From Penium margaritaceum (taxonomy: Eukaryota; Streptophyta; Zygnematophyceae; Desmidiales; Peniaceae), in assembly GCA_023375785.1 (NCBI GenBank), contig SZWC01001540.1, positions 151,339 through 180,549 on the forward strand: 29,211 nucleotides of DNA. Direction: 5' to 3'. Below the pieces are notes generated by a model. It was given only the letters and a program-made list of their open reading frames with translations. It was not told the DNA's origin and searched no databases. Positions 1 through 9,600 of the stretch are shown piece after piece. The translations under genes and the position numbers were made by a program. Numbering within the stretch: the stretch's first letter is position 1; each line of letters begins with the position of its first letter.

Positions 1-1014
1 TCTTCTTTTGCCCATCCTTTTGTATGTCCATCCATCCCTCCTTTTGTACATAAATCACATTCCCCCTTCCCTCTCCCCTAATTCCTTCCTCCCCCTCTCC
101 CCTAATACTTCACTCCCTTCCTCTTGTCCTTACCCTCCCCTCTCTCTCATCTCATCCTCCCTTTCCACCTTGTTTGTTTTTCCATCCACCCATCCCATCA
201 CCCCTTGTCCCTCCCCCCTTTACCCTTCCTGTCCCTTCCTCACTCACTCTCATTCCCCACTCCCTCTCCCCTCATTTTTTCTCCCCCCTCTCCACCTTTT
301 CCCCTCTCCTTAGCCCCCTTCCTCTCATCCCTTGACTCCTCTATCCATTGTTCTTATCTTCCCCTCTCCCACTTGTCCTTTTGTCTCTGTACCTTTGTCT
401 ACCCGTCCCTCCCTCCCTTCTCCCTTGGTCATTTTCTTCTTTCCTCTCTCCCTTGATCCCTTCCCCCCTTCCTCTCTTCCTCCTCTTTCCCTTCCATCCT
501 TCCCCTCCTATTTGCCTCAACGCCATCACTTGACCCTCTTGTCGTTAATTCTTTCCTACCTCTCTCACATAGTTCACTCCTCTCCTACCACCCTCTCTCC
601 TTCCATCGTCTCCGCTATCCTTCCTCTCTCTCTTGGTGAGTTTCTCCCCCTCCCTCCTCCCCTCCATCCTATCTTCCTTCTTCCCTCTTTCCCTTGCTCC
701 CTTTCTCCCATCCTCCCCCTCCTGTCTCACTCAATCCCGTCCTGTCCCCCATCCCTCTCTCCCTCCATCCTCTCCTCTCTCCTCCCTCTCTCCATTTGTC
801 CTTTCCTCCCCCCTCCCTCTTCCCCTTGATCTTGTCCTTCCCCCTCCTCTCCCTTCTTCCCTTCCTCCAGTCCTACTCCTCTCTCCATCTATCATTTCCT
901 ACCCTCTCCATGTCTTCCTCTATCCAAATTCCTCCCCTCCCCTCCCCTCGTCCCCTCCCCTTGATTTTGTCCTCTCTTCTCTCCCTTTCTCCCTCACTCT
1001 TTTCCTCCTCTGAC

Positions 1015-1045
<31 letters not shown>

Positions 1046-1760
1046 TTCTTTCTCCATCTCTATCTATCTCTTTCTATATCTCTATCTCTCTCCCTCTCTC
1101 TTTCTCTGTTTATCTTTCTCCCCCTCTTGTCCTCCCCAATATGCCCCTCTCTATCTTCCTCTTCCTTCTCCCTAAATCAAATTCACCTTACATTTATCTC
1201 TCCATCCCTCCTTGTGCTTGTCCCTCCCCTCTCTCTCCCTTAAACCCTTCTTTGTTCTATTAGACCCACTCTCTTCCTCCCCAAATCCCCCCCTCACCCC
1301 CTATCTCTCAATCTCGTCCTCCCCCCTCCCTCTCTCCATTGTTCGCTTGCCCTCTTGTCTCCCTTTCTCCTTCAATCCTCTCCACCCTCCTCCCTCTCTC
1401 TTGTGTTCCTTTCCTTGTGCTCGACCTCTCCCTTGATCCCATCCTCCCCCATCCCTCTCTCTTTTTCTCCCTTCATCTTTTCCTCCCCCTGACTCTCGTC
1501 CTCTTCCCCCTCCCCCTCTCCCTCCCTCTCTCTCTGTCCCTCTTTCTCTCTTCTCCCCCCTCCAACGTGCACCAACCCCCTCCTCCCTTCTTCATCCCAT
1601 TCCACTCCCATGCCTCTCCCATGCTTTCCCTCTCTCTCTCTCCCCACGCTGCCACTCCTCTCTCTTTCCTCCTATCTTTACCACCCTTTCTCCCTCTCTC
1701 CCCTTCTTCCTCCCCTCACCCATTGCTTTCTTCCTCATCCACGGTGTTACCATGGTGTCA
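1..1760. repeat. Polypyrimidine low-complexity tract, C/T on the + strand
   Basis: About 1.75 kb in which the + strand is almost only C and T, so the - strand is almost only A and G. It is not a simple microsatellite. Degenerate blocks recur, such as variants of CTCCCTCTCTCCATTGTCC followed by CTTGATCC and TTCCTCCCCC (near 330, 440, 780, 1335 and 1430), which suggests an old tandem repeat of some tens of bases that has drifted. A purer TCTCTATC/TCTC patch lies near 1018-1110. Long open frames across it (Pro/Ser/Leu-rich on +, Arg/Glu/Gly-rich on -) are composition artefacts. Such tracts can form intramolecular triplexes; that is inference from composition. It ends sharply near 1740-1760, where ordinary mixed sequence begins. 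Confidence 0.9.
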
Positions 1761-2199
1761 CTTAAATTTGCCTAGTTTTTGGATCCTTTTCTATGATTCT
1801 TAAATCCACCCAAAATCGGGTCCTATTGAGTTTCTATTGGGGTCGCTCAAATCAAGGAGAAAAAAAGGATAGGATACTCATATTTGCCCATAAATCCATG
1901 TAGGACACCTGGGATTGCAGCTCAAAGTTTGATAGTTTGAGTTGCGGGTTAGCGGGCGACCGTCGGATAATCCTAGTAGTGATGCGACACACCCTCCCTT
2001 GTCGCACCTTTGAATTGTAAGCTCCTTTAGAAGCAAACATCCGTCACTCGTTCTCATCTTCCTACCACCATGGAGGCTCTTCTTGACTTTTGCATGAATT
2101 GACTTTTTGCTGAGGAGGTTGCCATTGAACGCGACCGCCAGTTTGACCTTCACAAGGTAAAACACCCGACTCCATGAAAGCTGCCCCCAAAATGACGTC
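1761..2199. other. Mixed-sequence spacer, no gene recognised
   Basis: About 440 bases between the pyrimidine tract and the transposase remnant. A 130-codon open frame on the - strand (1878-2270) has no recognisable motif, and its composition looks like chance. This stretch may hold the 5' end of the pogo-like element, but I could not identify a terminal inverted repeat by eye. Confidence 0.5.
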
Positions 2200-2664
2200 G
2201 TGATCACTTGCCAAAGAAGACAAGTCGTGCTTGCCCCTCTAAAGGTTGCTAGTGTGTTGGCAATGGCCATTTTGACAAGTCATGCACTTCTCAACCCGTC
2301 CGTCTCTCCAGCTATGGCAGACGTGAGTACAGATGGCGGACACACTGGAGATAGTCCTTGGGAAGAAGTTGACACGCCACCACCTTCAAGTGTCGCCACA
2401 CATGGTGAGTACATAAAATGGGTAAGAGAAAGCCACCTTCCACAAATCCACGGCGCAATGGTGGACACTGAAATTGCCTACGTCAACTTCAAGCTCCTCC
2501 AAAAACTATATTGCAAGGGCGGTGGTCGGTGCGTGTATGACCAACTCAACCCGTCAATAGATTGTGCTTGGCACATACCCTCATCTTTTATGTTCATTGA
2601 GAAGTTTTGTACAGCCAATGTCCAAGCCCACGCATGGCAACCATGGTCGTCAAGCCTTTCTTGA
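2200..2664 (+). pseudogene. Open frame upstream of the transposase, possibly its N-terminal part
   Basis: A 154-codon open stretch (from a non-ATG codon; the first ATG follows shortly after) on the same strand as, and directly upstream of, the recognisable transposase remnant. I recognise no domain. It contains an acidic, Pro-rich patch and then a mixed hydrophilic segment with several Cys and Trp residues. It runs into the transposase in a different frame, so if it belongs to the same gene a frameshift separates them near 2600-2660. It could be the N-terminal region of the transposase, flanking element sequence, or a chance open frame. Confidence 0.3.
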
Positions 2665-3970
2665 TCGCCATGAAGGTTTTGAGGACTACATCCGTGAAAC
2701 GATCAATGGCATTCACAAAGCACGTAAAATCGTCAACATCACCAACTTGCATGGTGTCCTCCAAGGCTGAATGGCTGAGAACTATCTTTAAAGAACTGCC
2801 TACCAAGTGTGGGCAAATGTTGTTCTCCCATGCATGGGTCCAACGGATTGTGCGAGAGTGCATGAGGTGGTCCTATCACTATGGCACAACGGTGGCATAG
2901 AAGCTTCCCTTTAATTGGGAAGAGAAAGTGCTCGCCATGCACAAGCGTGTGGCGGCACTCATGCTCATCAATAGTATGGATCCCGCATTCGTCGTCAACA
3001 AAGTCCACACAAGGATCGCCATCGTCCCGACCGGTCAATCCGCATCCTCCCCATCTTTGCATCTTCCCCCTATGTACAACCAAGCTGGCCTGTCCATGCA
3101 TTCCATCTTAACCATTGTTGTGGGATGTGCAGGTGACTGCACGTATGCCCCCCTAGGGTCCACTAAGGTGGCCATTTCCGCGCTTGATGACAAGTGCCAA
3201 GTCACCGCTTTGGTTTCGTCCACCATGGCGGATAACATGCTGCCTTGGCAACTCATCTACCCCAAAAAAACAGACAAATGCCACCCGGACAACGGCAACG
3301 CGGGTCGGGCTACCGCCAAGCACCACTTCAAATGCACGCATATGGTCAACCATTGGGCCACCACCAACAGAATAAGGGATTGGATCACCCATGTGATCAA
3401 TTCATGGTACAAACACAAGTGCAAGGCATAGAACAGGGTCATCGGCATTCAAAAATTCATTCTGCTTGTCGACGCGTGGCGACCTCACACATTGGCTGAG
3501 TTTAGGGATCTTCTAAAGCACAACCACCCATTCATGAAGCTCCTTTTGTCCTGGTAGGGTGCACATCCAAGGCCCGGCCTATCGATGTGGGCCTTCAACT
3601 AACGCTCAAGGCCGCCATTTCCACCGCATTCTATGAATGGCATGCACAAGAGGTTTGCCAAGGCCTAGCCAAAGGCAGCAATGGCAAGGTGGACTTGGGC
3701 CTTGCAAAGATGAGAAAATTAGGGTTATCGTGGGTGTTGCGATCTTGGCTGAAGCTTAAGGGTGACATAACGCTAGTACGCCATGCGTGGAAAAGATGTT
3801 ACTTCACTTGCTGTCTAGACCCCTCCTTCCCCAAAGCTGCGGCAAAGGAGGTCGTCGCTCCAGGCAGCAAGCTTTTCAGTAGCAAAGTAGAGGCTGTAGA
3901 CAAGGATGTCATCTCACTTGATGTACCGACAGGTTTGTTCATTGAATTTGGGTGTTGTTCGAACCGATGA
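2620..3970 (+). pseudogene. Broken pogo/Fot-like DDE transposase (Tc1/mariner superfamily)
   Basis: Transposases of this family cut and rejoin a DNA transposon using three acidic residues. The order of the family is visible: a helix-turn-helix-like segment (KELPTKCGQMLFSHAWV, about 2788-2840), then a DDE core with TYAPLGSTKVAISALDDK (about 3139-3192), QLIYPKKTDKCHP (3249-3287) and NHWATT (about 3350-3366). The second catalytic Asp is in FILLVDAW (GAC 3471-3473) and the third in RPIDVGLQ (GAT 3584-3586), about 37 residues apart. The C-terminal part follows (LKAAISTAFYEWHAQEV, then about 100 residues). The first catalytic Asp, expected in an N-x-D-Q-T/A-G motif, reads Asn (AAC 3078-3080). Breaks: TAG at 2898-2900, TAG at 3429-3431, a TGA where Trp is expected near 2771, and frame changes near 2785 and 3550. 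It is dead by several criteria. Family assignment rests on remembered motif order, not a search. Terminal repeats were not found. Confidence 0.8.
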
Positions 3971-4269
3971 TCTAAATTTCCAATTTTTTTTACTCACAAA
4001 GTGTCCCATATTGTGCACCCTAACTTGAGGGCAAGCTGACTTGGAGTTTAAAGTGTAATGCCCAAATGTGAATGAACAAATATGGGAACACATGGGCTAA
4101 TTGTTTTAGGCAAAATGTATGCAAATCTATGCTACTTCCTTGTTAGAAACCATGGAAATGTTCTCCTCGACATTGACCTCACTTACTCATCTACCCTCCC
4201 TCGTCCCCTACACTCTCCACCCGTTCTTCTCCCCCTTGGTCTTATTGCCGCTCCACCTCCACTACTCCT
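3971..4269. other. Spacer between transposase remnant and hexamer array
   Basis: About 300 bases of mixed sequence that may include the 3' end of the DNA transposon. From about 4170 it becomes C/T-rich and grades into the hexamer array. No gene or terminal repeat recognised. Confidence 0.4.
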
Positions 4270-4836
4270 AGATTTCCATCTCCATCTCCTTCACCATCTC
4301 CATCTCCATCTTCACCTCCATCTATCTCCATCTCCATCTCCATCTCCATCTTCATCTTCATCTCCATCTCCTTCTCCATCTCCATTGACAACTCCATCCC
4401 CATCTCTATCTCCATTTCCATCTCCATCTCCAAATCCATCTTCATCTCCATCGCCTTCTAGATTTCCATCTCCAACTCCATATCCATGACCATCTCCATC
4501 TCGATATCCATCTCCATGTCCATCTCCACCTCCACCTCAACCTCCATCTCCATCTCCGTCTCCATCTCCATCTATATCTCCATCTCCACCTCTATCTCTA
4601 TCTCCATCTGCATCTCCATCTAAATCTCTATATCCATCTTCATCTCAATCTCCTTCTCCATCTTCATCTCCATCTCCATCATCATCTCCATCTCCATCTC
4701 CATCTCCACCTCCATCTCTGTCTTCATCTCCATCTCAATCTCCATCTCTATCTCCATATCCATCTCCATATCCTTCTCCATATCCATATCCAAATCAATC
4801 TCAATCTCCAAATCCATTTTCATCCCCATCTCCTTC
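4270..4836. repeat. Degenerate CCATCT hexamer array
   Basis: About 570 bases of imperfect tandem repeats of CCATCT (TCTCCA in other phases), with unit variants such as TCTTCA, TCTATA and CCACCT. Because the unit is six bases, the - strand reads as Met-Glu/Met-Lys runs and the + strand as Ser-Pro runs without stops; neither shows any sign of being a gene. Like the tract at 1-1760, the pyrimidine-rich strand is the + strand. Confidence 0.92.
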
Positions 4837-4969
4837 TCCTTCCCAATGGCCTCCCTTAAAATAGCTACCTACTTGGCGTTCTCTCTGGCACACTACTGCA
4901 TGCCATAGTGCTACTTGATGCCTCCACCAACCTCCCTACCTCGCTCCTTAGACTCCTCCACCCCTCCAT
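4837..4969. other. Short unique spacer between two simple repeats
   Basis: Mixed, still somewhat C/T-rich sequence between the hexamer array and the trinucleotide block. No gene seen. Confidence 0.4.
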
Positions 4970-5095
4970 CTCTCCCCTCCCTCCCTCGGCTCCATCATAC
5001 ACAATCCTCCTCCTCCTCATCATCTTCATCATCCTCATCCTCATGAGCATTGTCATCCTCATCTTTGTCATTATCATCATTATCATGATAATCTT
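4970..5095. repeat. TCC/TCA trinucleotide-like block
   Basis: Imperfect runs of TCC, TCA and TCATCA/TTATCA, passing from CTCCTCCTCC to CATCATCTTCATCATCCTCATCC and then ATTATCATCATTATCATGAT. It abuts the truncated 5' edge of retrotransposon fragment A. Open frames across it on both strands are low-complexity artefacts. Confidence 0.8.
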
Positions 5096-5149
5096 TCATT
5101 CTAGTTGTCACCACAGAAGTGACAGGTTTGATCTCGGACACATCACCAC

Positions 5150-5590
5150 CATAGTCTTCAACATCAGCCACAAGCTCCTTTGCAACACACTCTCATGTAG
5201 GAGGAAGGGCTATCCGAAGCTCAAACCCTAGTGGTTAGGGCCTTTGAAATCTTGGAGATGCACGCTCTAATTGTAAAAAAACTCCAACTATTAAACAACA
5301 TGCATATACACCCGGTCTTCCACATCACCAAACTTCGACGTTACATCTATCCAGCAAACGATTTCCGTGGACGCAGTGCCCCTGCTCCACCGCCCATGAT
5401 CGCAGATGGTGACAACAAGTACAAAGTTGAGGAAATCCTAGATCACCGACGATGAGGAGGCAAAGATCAATATTTGATCAAACGGAAGAACTATGACGCG
5501 ACAAACAAAAGCTAGGTCCCGTACAGCCAACTCTCGGATGTTGTTCCTCTCATCGATGGCTACCAAGATCGCGCCACGGTGTCACGATGG
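5150..5590 (+). pseudogene. Integrase C-terminus plus chromodomain remnant (element A)
   Basis: This is the tail of a Ty3/gypsy polyprotein; the integrase C-terminal barrel and chromodomain help integration and target chromatin. Visible: CRRKGYPKLKP then WLGP (about 5196-5243), then, one frame over, FEILEMHALIVKKLQL and MHIHPVFHITKLRRY, the classic integrase end. After that VEEILDHRR and, past a stop, DQYLIKRKNYDATNKS, a chromodomain. Breaks: TAG before the WLGP block (5229-5231), a one-base loss between WLGP and FEILE, TGA after DHRR (about 5453-5455), and TAG where the second conserved chromodomain Trp is expected (about 5514). The TGA sits within one codon of a stop in the D copy. Non-functional. 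Confidence 0.8.
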
Positions 5591-5613
5591 TAACGCTCCA
5601 GGGCATTGCTACT

Positions 5614-5627
5614 GAAAGTGGGGGAGA
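5614..5627 (+). other. Polypurine tract of element A
   Basis: GAAAGTGGGGGAGA lies directly before the LTR start, the position where plus-strand DNA synthesis is primed in LTR retrotransposons. The homologous tract in element D is AAAACTGGGGAAAG. Confidence 0.75.
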
Positions 5628-6103
5628 TTTATTGCAAGCTGAAAAACATTGGGACCTAAAATCAGAAATGACCTATTCTTTACTTTGTTGCTCACGTCGT
5701 ACTTTGCGACTAATTTGCGGCCACTTTTTCACGCCCAGAGGGAATTCTTTAGAATACCACGATGGAGACTACTTTCAGGTCACTTCCAAAACTTGCAAGA
5801 ACATATTCTTGATGTTCCTTGACGTTTCCACGGACGACTTCAACAAACCTCGCGAACCAAGAATTCATCCTCAAAGCCCCCCCCCTTGAACCAATGAGGA
5901 GCTTCTCAAACAAACAAACCAAAACACGAGTTCATGTCCCACAAACCGCGAGATCACTTAACGGCACAAAAACACTACTCGACACTTATAACAGTGAATT
6001 ATTCTTTTGGCTTCTCAAAAAAACCTAATTGACCCCACTATCCTGAAAAGTAACAAGCCCCGTTTTCAATTGTGAACCACCTCCCTTCCGACCGGCGTAA
6101 TCA
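5628..6103 (+). repeat. 3' LTR of element A
   Basis: About 476 bp. It begins TTTATTGCAAGC, which aligns with the inferred family start TGTTATGCC, and ends near GGCGTAATCA, which aligns with GCGTTACA of element B. Shared internal landmarks with the LTRs of B and D include GGTCACTTCC, a CCCCCCC(A/T)TTGAACCA block near 5877-5893, and the block before the 3' end (TTTCAATTGTGAACCAC). It is shorter than the 536-540 bp of B and D, so it carries internal deletions. No strong terminal TG/CA remains. Confidence 0.75.
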
Positions 6104-7771
6104 TGATCCAAATTGGCCATACGATTGACTCCTTAGGCATCATAGTCTAGCCTTGCACATTTACTTCTTGATGTAAATTATGTGTTTCCCAAGTCTTTCT
6201 CCTTACCACTTGTTCAACACAATACACTTACGAATCCCAAAGGTAAGACCGTACCTTCAACTACGTGGAACCACATACTTTTGCTATAGGTTCTCTAACA
6301 TTCGAAAAATGTTTTCTTGAAACCATTTCTAAATCCATCTTACAAGGCAAACCACAATTGAGTAATGTTTAGATTTCCATTTAAACTATTCCTCACAACA
6401 TTAAGACTTTTGTACATTAGTATAATCATAGGAAAGATGACTGACTTCTCTCTTGAGACACAAACCATGAATATGAATTTGTAGTGTTTTCCTATTCATC
6501 ATCATGTCAATCAAAACCTTCACTCTTAAAAACAATTATTCCAGACTTGAAAGACAAAATCACCACATAACGTGATATTCTTAAATGTAGAACACCTGTT
6601 AAAAACTGCTAAAATGAGGATTTCAAAGCTCGATTCATGAAACAAGATAAAACATCAAATGTTTCTTAAAATATTTAGATTTAGGAGGTTTTGTTAGAAC
6701 ATCCATCTACTAATACTGAGAAAAAATAGAAAACGTATTACCTCCAGAAATGTTTTGCTTTCATTTGTATTACGATTACATTCAATAATCATTAAACAAT
6801 AACATTTTGAAACCAATTTGAATATCAATTCAAAAAATTCAACTGAAAAATAGTTTCCACCAGTGCTTGATATCTCCTTTTATATTAAATCATTCCGTTT
6901 ATTGTTTGGCGCAATAAGGTTTTTTTGGGGTTGTCACATTAATCCTTTCCATGATAGCATGATGAAAAAAATCAATGAAGATTGAATCAGTTTGAACTGA
7001 CGAACGACTCATCAACCTATTCACGGCCAATTTTTTCCTGTAAGGAACTCTAGGGTGCAAAGAAAAACCCTCATTAAGGAAATGTAATGGGAAAGCACGC
7101 ACATTGTCATGACATGTAAGTACAAGTTACTAGAATGGCAAGAATTTTCATGCTTTCACAAAACAAAAATACACTATACTTTCCATTAGTAGAAGATCAA
7201 TAAACCAAACCATAGGAAAGGGGGAGAACAAAAGTGTACATAAATCAGTGTAATACATAACGAGAGAACACTGATGATGGGTATTGCCTTAATTACTGAA
7301 ATGTTGAGCCAAATCACCTGAAACCATATACACACAGCATACTTAAATGTACTTCTTGCTCATGTGGATGACAAAATCCTCATAAATCTTGCTAGGATGC
7401 ACAATTATTTTGAGTGTACACATAGAGGATCTTCTTTGAGTCCTTATACTTGTGGCAAACATGATGAGTTCAAGGGAAAAAATTCTAATGAGAGCTTCCT
7501 TTGACAATACCAATCACGCAACATTGAGGAAACTAAAACTACCATTTTTGAAGCATTATGGGGTTTTGAAAAACGATGTCTAGTGACTATGCAAACATTT
7601 ATGTTTTTCATTCATAAATTTTTTCCGGCTGATATTAAAATAAAGCCATACTTTTGCAATAACTTACGCAAAATTGATATAAATATTGGTTCTAAGATGA
7701 AACATTAACTTTTACATACATAAAAAAGCAAGACTTTGAAATGTTAGACTCAAAGAGAAGAAAACCATTCA
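6104..7771. other. A+T-rich spacer, no gene recognised
   Basis: About 1.67 kb of A+T-rich sequence between the 3' LTR of A and the 5' LTR of B. The only open frame of note is 67 codons on the - strand (6899-7102) with no recognisable motif. No RNA gene, LTR or terminal repeat was seen. It may be host DNA or an older, unrecognisable repeat. Confidence 0.6.
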
Positions 7772-8311
7772 TTTTATGCCAATGGCATACACAGAACCCA
7801 AACCCAGAAGTGGCCTACCACGTCGCCGCTCCCGTCTTATATAGTGGCTTAGTCGCGGCAACGTTTTCCATGCACCAAGGGCATTCCTCCAATAGACCCC
7901 TTAATATCCGCATGCTGGCCACCAGTTTTTGGGTCACTTCCCATACTTGCCGACACTTAATCACGGCATTTCTTGGTGTTTCAAGACTACAAATGAAGTT
8001 AACTCACGACTTTGAGGAACTTTGCCAACCACAAATTTGGTCTGGAACCCCCCCATTGAACCAACCAAGGCCTTCTTGTGCCAGCAAATCAGATTGCATC
8101 GTCGTATCACCCAAACCAATGAAAGCTTGAACGGCTCAATACAGCCTCTTTTCTCTTGCACTTGCACAATGTATACATGTCGCCAAGTTTCTCCACTGAC
8201 AATAACAAGTACACTTTCTACGTCTCAATATTCTAGCATACCCTTGTTCTCTAGACAAGTGACACCTCCCGCTTTCAACTCTGAACCACTTTGCTTTCCC
8301 TTAGCGTTACA
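7772..8311 (+). repeat. 5' LTR of element B
   Basis: 540 bp, starting TTTTATGCCAATGGCATA and ending GCGTTACA, two bases before the primer-binding site. The inferred ancestral ends TGTTA...TAACA make the short inverted repeat usual for this class. The element B start has lost the G of TG. Landmarks shared with D: GGGCATTCCTCC, GGTCACTTCCCATACTTG, the run of C followed by ATTGAACCA, and CTCTTTTCTC(T/A)TGCACT. A 129-codon open frame across it (7741-8130) is incidental. Confidence 0.87.
7838..7844 (+). promoter_or_regulatory. Candidate TATA box in the LTR of element B
   Basis: TATATAG in the context CCCGTCTTATATAGTGG. The same place in D reads CCTATATCA, so it is conserved between copies. It lies about 66 bp from the LTR start, which would make U3 short. 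Promoter role is inference. Confidence 0.45.
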
Positions 8312-8313
8312 CT

Positions 8314-8327
8314 TGGTATCAGAGTGC
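8314..8327 (+). other. Primer-binding site of element B (initiator-Met tRNA type)
   Basis: TGGTATCAGAGTGC, two bases after the LTR end. Eleven of the twelve bases match TGGTATCAGAGC, the plant retrotransposon primer-binding site complementary to the 3' end of initiator-Met tRNA. The site also fixes the LTR boundary. Confidence 0.9.
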
Positions 8328-8487
8328 ATCGGCCCTGGTGGGGTACAAGATTATTTTACATCAACACAAGACTCGCACATGCTCTTAATTGCATCTCCAG
8401 CGACAAGAAGTTAAAAGACCTTGCAACGAAGTTCGCGCACGAAGCAACCGCACCCGGTCACTGCAGTGGTAACCGGCAAAGACACCG

Positions 8488-9600
8488 GTGATGGCCAAAG
8501 GCACCCCCAGAAGGACCTTCAGCCTCATTGAGGGGGATGGACGGATTATGGCTGGCACCTCAACAGGCGCAACCAAAGTAGAGCTTTGCATGCGTGACAA
8601 GACAATTCCAATTCCACCACCAACTAATACAACTACATCGTCGACACGTGACAAAATCGCGGAACTGACTAGCCGGCTGGCTTAGAGGGAAGCATTTCAA
8701 CGTACGCTTGTTGAACAACTAAAGCAATATGCTGTCAAAATCCGTGACTCAAAAGCGTGAGAAGTGTCACTCACTCATCAACTTCACATCAGCATAGCCT
8801 CAATTTGTCCGAGGCTTCCTGAGTTGTTCAATCTAGCAAATTCCAAGGGATCAACACTCAAGATTTTCCTGACAAGTCTGGAGGTTTACTTCACCGCAAT
8901 TGGGTTTCACTTCCACACACAGAAGCTACATCTTGCAGCTTGGCTTTTGTGGGGTACAGGTTTAAGTTGGTGGACTAATCTTATGGCCATCCAATTGTAG
9001 CAGGCAGCCGAAGGCGTTGATCCAGCGGCTAACGCATCCTGGGCACCAGGCATACTATCTCAAGTGGGTTCACCCGACTTGGAAAATATCAATAAGTCCC
9101 CGATCCAACTGGCGTGTGTTCACCTAGGCACTCGTTGCTTTCTTCACCAAGCTGAACAGGAAAGCACAGGTTCACTATTGACTACAACCATAGAAGCACC
9201 TGTCAAATGCGGCAGAGTACACGCGGCGTTGTTACGAGATGATCACCGACCACAACCTCGTAGAGGATGAACTCATTTTTACCAAAACAATGACCTAAAA
9301 CCCAATATTTGCAGAGCACTTGCAACATAGGATATCACCAATAACTTACCCCAGATCATCACAACGGCTAAAGGCATCAACTTCCTGATCATCAATTTCA
9401 ACTCAAAGTTCCATTAATCCTATGGATCATGCGGAAAGTATTGACTACATCATAGAAGCGGGCATAAGTCGTAGAATTTGGAAAACTTGACTCCGGTGGA
9501 ATTCCACGCCATTCACTAGAAAGGACATCAACAAACCTGCAACAACTGCAAAAACATTAGACACATTGCGAGGAACTGTCTTAGGTAAAACCAAAAGGGG
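8488..9600 (+). pseudogene. gag remnant of element B
   Basis: Gag proteins form the virus-like particle. Most of it lies in one frame, interrupted by stops at 8683-8685 (TAG; the D copy has Gln), 8758-8760 (TGA) and 8998-9000 (TAG). Recognisable pieces: IMAGTSTGATKVEL, KIAELTSRL, LPELFN followed by LKIFLTSLEVYFTA (the capsid-like core), LSWWTNLMAIQ, and, after a frame change near 9208, EYTRRCYEMITDHNLVEDEL. The CCHC knuckle follows at 9538-9579. D has matching segments throughout. Two of the stops occur at the same codons in D. The N-terminal start is not certain. Confidence 0.8.
9538..9579 (+). other. Intact CCHC zinc knuckle in element B gag
   Basis: Reads CNNCKNIRHIARNC, a perfect C-x2-C-x4-H-x4-C pattern of the nucleocapsid RNA-binding knuckle. 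It survives in an otherwise ruined gag. The D copy has Pro in place of the His. Confidence 0.85.

Larger units (their letters stand above)
5100..6103 (+). mobile_element. Element A: 3' fragment of a Ty3/gypsy chromodomain retrotransposon
   Basis: Holds the end of the polyprotein (integrase C-terminus and chromodomain), a polypurine tract and one LTR in the right order on the + strand. Gag, protease, RT and most of the integrase are absent; the 5' edge is lost against the TCA/TCC block. The chromodomain aligns with that of element D and the LTR with the LTRs of B and D, so A, B and D are one family. No target duplication can be tested because only one end remains. Confidence 0.85.

Noticed and set aside
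8..1803. Many overlapping open frames of 60-190 codons rich in Pro, Ser and Leu (or Arg/Glu/Gly on the - strand)
   Set aside because: They follow from the C/T-only composition, which lacks stop codons. There is no motif, no unique sequence and no preferred frame.
1878..2270. 130-codon open frame on the - strand
   Set aside because: No recognisable domain. It overlaps the start of the opposite-strand transposase region and most likely arises by chance.
1761..4269. Terminal inverted repeats and TA duplication for the pogo-like element
   Set aside because: No convincing pair was found by eye; needs an alignment program or a second copy.
4242..4829. Met-Glu/Met-Lys repeat proteins on the - strand and Ser-Pro repeats on the + strand
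   Set aside because: A six-base tandem repeat read in frame. No flanking coding sequence or conserved start.
7741..8414. Open frames of about 130 codons near 7741-8414
   Set aside because: They lie across the 5' LTR and primer-binding site of element B, which is not protein-coding.
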